A DNA stretch of 8,170 bases from Thermodesulfobacteriota bacterium (lineage in GTDB: Bacteria; Desulfobacterota; Desulfobacteria; Desulfobacterales; RPRI01), in the NCBI GenBank assembly GCA_030836965.1, contig JAUPLM010000363.1:1-8170 (forward strand), in the 5' to 3' direction. Made by a program: the position numbers and the translations under genes. The number at the start of each line of letters is the position of its first letter. Positions within the stretch are counted from its first letter, which is position 1. Positions 5,038-8,170 of this stretch are shown here, piece after piece. A model generated the notes under the pieces. It did not search any database. It was given only the letters and a program-made list of their open reading frames with translations, and was not told the origin of the DNA.

Positions 5038-8000
5038 ATGAAGCATAGATATCTGTTCGGATTGCTGCTTGGTTTGGTCTGTTCCTGCCTCTATCTATTT
5101 TATGTAACTTATTCCGAGGTTAAAGAGAAAACAATCGCTGATTTCAACTCACGGCAGCTTATTCACGCGCGGCAGGCCGCGAGAGGAATTGAGGAATATT
5201 TCAGCGACCTTATAATATTTCTTACAAAGCTTTCCGAATCGGACCATATCATCATGCTTGATGAGCAGGGCAGGAAAGAAATGGACTTAGCCTTAAGAAC
5301 CGGCAGGCAGGAAATGAAGGCGATCACCCGCGTTGATGCCGATGGCAGAATTCTTTATACGCTTCCGTATGATGCATCGGTCATCGGCAGGGATATATCT
5401 TATCAGAAACATGTCCGGGAAATAATGAGGATACGGAAACCCGTTGTGAGCGATGTTTTCACCGCGGTTCAGGGTTATAATGCCATCGCTTTGCATGTGC
5501 CTGTATTCAAAGGGAATGAGTATCGCGGGACACTTTGTTTTCTAATCGATTTTGAAGCTATTTCAAGGAGATTTTTACAGGATATCCGGATCGGGGAAAC
5601 CGGTTACGCCTGGGTGACAAGCAGCGACGGCATTGAACTCTATTGCCCTGTTCCGGGGCATACCGGAAAATCGGTTTTTGAAAACTGCAGGGATTTTCCT
5701 TCCATTATTGCGATGGCAAAAGAGATGGTAAAAGGACGTCAGGGTGTCACCACATACTCTTTCAACCAAACAAGGGACCGGAAAACGGAAACCATCAGGA
5801 AACACGCCGTATATTTGCCTGTTGAAACAGGAAATACTTTCTGGTCAATAGTTGTTTCATCGAGTGAAGATGAGATTCTGGCCTCTCTGGTAAGTTTCAG
5901 GAATAGACTGATTTTTGTTATAGGCCTGCTGCTTCTGGGCGGCACTTTTTTCTCCTTTTACGGCATGAGAGCGCTGGTAATCATCCGGGAAGAGGCCAAA
6001 AGGCAGAAAATAGAGGAAGCGCTGCGGGAGAGCGAGGAGCATTACAGAAGTTTGTTTGAAAACAATCACGCAGCCATGCTGATCATCGATCCGGATAATG
6101 CCGCCGTTGTGGATGCCAATGCCGCCGCCTGTTCCTACTATGGCTGGAGCCGTGAAGATTTTAGAAAACTGAAAATCGACGAGATAAATACGCTGACAAG
6201 TGAAGAGGTCTTTGCCGAGATGCGGTCGGCCAGAACCGAAAAGCGCAACCATTTTTTATTCAGGCACCGCCGCGCCGACGGCTCAGTCCGCGACGTTGAA
6301 GTATACAGCGGACCATTGGCATTCAAGGGCAAAGTCCTGCTTTATTCCATTATGCATGACATTACCGAGCGCAAGCAGGCAGAAGAGGCGCTGCGTAAGA
6401 GCGAGGAACGCTACCGGGATCTTGTTGAAAACGCTACCGATCTTATTTGTACCCACGATCTGAAAGGAACCCTGCTTTCGGTCAACGCATCCGCAGCGCG
6501 GGCAGTGGGTTTCTCGCCCGAAGAAATAAAAGGGCTTCGCATTCCCGACATGCTGCCGCCGGCCGGGCGTCGCGCATTCGATGATTACATCAAGACTATA
6601 CGGCGCGATGGAACGGCGGCCGGGACTATGAAGATCATGATCAAGAGCGGGGAGGTTCGCTACTGGGAGTATAGAAACACCCTGCGCACGGATGGCGTTA
6701 CTGAGCCTGTAGTGCGCGGCGTTGCCCGGGACGTGACCGGGGAAATTCTTGCGAGACGCGCTCTTAAGGAAAGCGAAAAACGATATCGTCTCCTGTTTGA
6801 GCGAAACCTGGCCGGCGTATACCGAACAACGATAGACGGGAGATTGATAGATTGTAACGACGCCTTTGCCGGGATCTACGGATATGAATCGCGCGATGAA
6901 GCCATACGGCATCCGGTCGCGGACTTTTACATAGGTCCCAAAGCCCGGGAGGAGTTTATTGCAGCGCTTCAGACAAAGGGAGTACTCCTGGATCTTGAGG
7001 TCCGCGGGCGCCGAAAGGACGGGAGTATGATCTGGCTCCTGGAGAATGCCAGCCTGGTTCAGGATAAGGATGGCCGGCTTACTGAAATCGAGGGAACGCT
7101 CATTGACATCACCGGACGAAAGCAGATGGAGGAGGAACAGAAGCATCTTCATGACCGTTTCTTGACGGTACTTGATTCAATTGATGCAACCATCTATGTC
7201 GCAGACATCGATAGCTATGAAATTCTATTTATGAATAAGCATATGAGAGATATTTTCGGAGGAGATTTTACAGGTAAAACATGCTGGCAGGTATTTAGAA
7301 ACGAAAGCATGCCCTGTTCTCATTGCACCAATGACCGGCTTCGCGATGAAAGCGGCAATCCCACCGGTGTATGCATTTGGGAAGGTCAAAACCCGATTAC
7401 CGGCAAATGGTATAACAATTGCGATCGCGCGATCAGGTGGGTGGACGGTCGAATTGTCCGGCTTCAAATTGCCATGGACATCACCGAGCGGAAGCGGACC
7501 GAGGAGGCGCTGCGGGAGAGCGAAGAAAAATATCGGCTAACGTATAGTACTAGTCCGGATTCGGTGAATATCAATCGCATGGAAGATGGTCTCTATGTGG
7601 ATATAAACGATGGATTCACGAAATTAACCGGTTTTACCCGGGAAGAAGTTATCGGTAAGACATCGCTTGAAATCAATATATGGAATGATTCTGCCGACCG
7701 GCAAAAGCTGGTTCAGGGGTTGCGGGAAAGAGGCTATTATGAAAACCTTGAGGCCCGCTTCCGAAGAAAAGAAGGCGGTATCGGAATCGGCCTGATGTCG
7801 GCCAGAGTAATTAACCTGAACGGCATACCGCATATCATCTCCATCACACGAGACATAACAGAGATCAGGAGGCTGGAAGAGGAGCTATTGAAGGCCTACA
7901 AGCTCGAATCGGTCGGGATTCTGGCAGGAGGCATTGCCCATGATTTCAACATTATGCTGTCTTCAGTTATCGGAAACATTTCACTTGCGAAGACGCGGGT

Positions 8001-8170
8001 GGAATCCGGGCATAAGATATTCGATCTGTTGTGCGCGGCGGAAGAGGCCTCTATGGAAGCCCGGCGGCTTACCGGGCAGTTGCTGACCTTTGCCAGGGGC
8101 GGTGCGCCGGTAAAAGAGACAGCCTCAGTTGCGAACCTGATTAAAGAATCTTCTCTATTTACTCTCAGAG
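5038..8170 (+). CDS. Membrane-bound hybrid-type or classical sensor histidine kinase with five PAS domains, 3' end missing
   Basis: Open from ATG 5038 to the window end with no stop: 1044 residues visible. TM1 is at about residues 6-24 (LFGLLLGLVCSCLYLFYV) and TM2 at about 290-311. The region between them, about 260 residues, is an extracytoplasmic sensor resembling a Cache domain (AITRVDADGRILYT, IGETGYAWVTSSDG). Five PAS units follow at about 326-445, 450-571, 573-697, 702-820 and 830-941; most end with DITERK-like linkers and begin with EALRESEEKYR-like segments. The HisKA domain starts near 945 (LESVGILAGGIAHDFN) with the phospho-accepting H968. The ATPase domain and any receiver domain lie beyond the window. 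It should autophosphorylate and signal to a response regulator, probably encoded downstream. The ligand is unknown. Oddities are a Cys-rich fourth PAS and HDFNI in place of HDFNN. The start was chosen because it gives a good N-terminal membrane anchor, although its ribosome site is weak. Confidence 0.93.
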   Translation, partial: MKHRYLFGLLLGLVCSCLYLFYVTYSEVKEKTIADFNSRQLIHARQAARGIEEYFSDLIIFLTKLSESDHIIMLDEQGRKEMDLALRTGRQEMKAITRVDADGRILYTLPYDASVIGRDISYQKHVREIMRIRKPVVSDVFTAVQGYNAIALHVPVFKGNEYRGTLCFLIDFEAISRRFLQDIRIGETGYAWVTSSDGIELYCPVPGHTGKSVFENCRDFPSIIAMAKEMVKGRQGVTTYSFNQTRDRKTETIRKHAVYLPVETGNTFWSIVVSSSEDEILASLVSFRNRLIFVIGLLLLGGTFFSFYGMRALVIIREEAKRQKIEEALRESEEHYRSLFENNHAAMLIIDPDNAAVVDANAAACSYYGWSREDFRKLKIDEINTLTSEEVFAEMRSARTEKRNHFLFRHRRADGSVRDVEVYSGPLAFKGKVLLYSIMHDITERKQAEEALRKSEERYRDLVENATDLICTHDLKGTLLSVNASAARAVGFSPEEIKGLRIPDMLPPAGRRAFDDYIKTIRRDGTAAGTMKIMIKSGEVRYWEYRNTLRTDGVTEPVVRGVARDVTGEILARRALKESEKRYRLLFERNLAGVYRTTIDGRLIDCNDAFAGIYGYESRDEAIRHPVADFYIGPKAREEFIAALQTKGVLLDLEVRGRRKDGSMIWLLENASLVQDKDGRLTEIEGTLIDITGRKQMEEEQKHLHDRFLTVLDSIDATIYVADIDSYEILFMNKHMRDIFGGDFTGKTCWQVFRNESMPCSHCTNDRLRDESGNPTGVCIWEGQNPITGKWYNNCDRAIRWVDGRIVRLQIAMDITERKRTEEALRESEEKYRLTYSTSPDSVNINRMEDGLYVDINDGFTKLTGFTREEVIGKTSLEINIWNDSADRQKLVQGLRERGYYENLEARFRRKEGGIGIGLMSARVINLNGIPHIISITRDITEIRRLEEELLKAYKLESVGILAGGIAHDFNIMLSSVIGNISLAKTRVESGHKIFDLLCAAEEASMEARRLTGQLLTFARGGAPVKETASVANLIKESSLFTLR

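Noticed and set aside
6283..7152. 289-residue minus-strand frame inside the kinase gene
   Set aside because: It is antisense to clearly conserved PAS domains and shows no recognisable motifs of its own.

Overview
The window looks like chromosomal DNA of an anaerobic bacterium with a Wood-Ljungdahl (reductive acetyl-CoA) pathway, most likely a member of the Desulfobacterota (old Deltaproteobacteria). The basis is gene content: Hdr/Mvh-type electron-transfer subunits joined to MetV and MetF, in-frame UGA codons that look like selenocysteine, and a long PAS-rich sensor kinase. The taxonomic call is an inference, since there is no rRNA or other marker gene here.

Layout. Positions 1-4579 hold one plus-strand gene group: the 3' part of hdrA, then mvhD, an HdrC-HdrB fusion (HdrD-like), metV and metF. 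hdrA and mvhD overlap by one base and mvhD and the HdrD-like gene are 3 bases apart. metV and metF follow after gaps of 97 and 173 bases, each filled by an imperfect hairpin. The set resembles the MetFV-HdrABC-MvhD methylene-tetrahydrofolate reductase complex of acetogens such as Moorella. HdrA (FAD, Fe-S), MvhD and the CCG protein would pass electrons to or from MetF/MetV in the methyl branch.

The main result is that two genes are each interrupted by one in-frame TGA that is best read as selenocysteine. In mvhD it is residue 16, at a Cys position of the N-terminal Fe-S motif. In the HdrD-like gene it is residue 244, at the Cys of an E-C-G-H motif. Both TGAs are followed at the expected distance by a hairpin with a short G-containing apical loop, matching a bacterial SECIS element. 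A standard gene caller would break both genes (1034-1390 and 2354-2713 would appear as orphan fragments, and the fusion would stop at 2125).

Positions 4580-5037 are non-coding. They contain a nested palindromic element of roughly 340 bases made of degenerate 7-nt TCGATAT/TCGGACA-type units, with a second inverted pair inside, followed by a clear sigma70-type promoter (TTGAGC-17-TATAAT). That promoter precedes a membrane-bound sensor histidine kinase (5038 to the window end, open at 3') with two membrane segments around a periplasmic sensor region, five PAS domains and a HisKA domain. One PAS domain is Cys-rich, and the H-box has an unusual Ile. No RNA genes, CRISPR arrays or transposase genes were seen.
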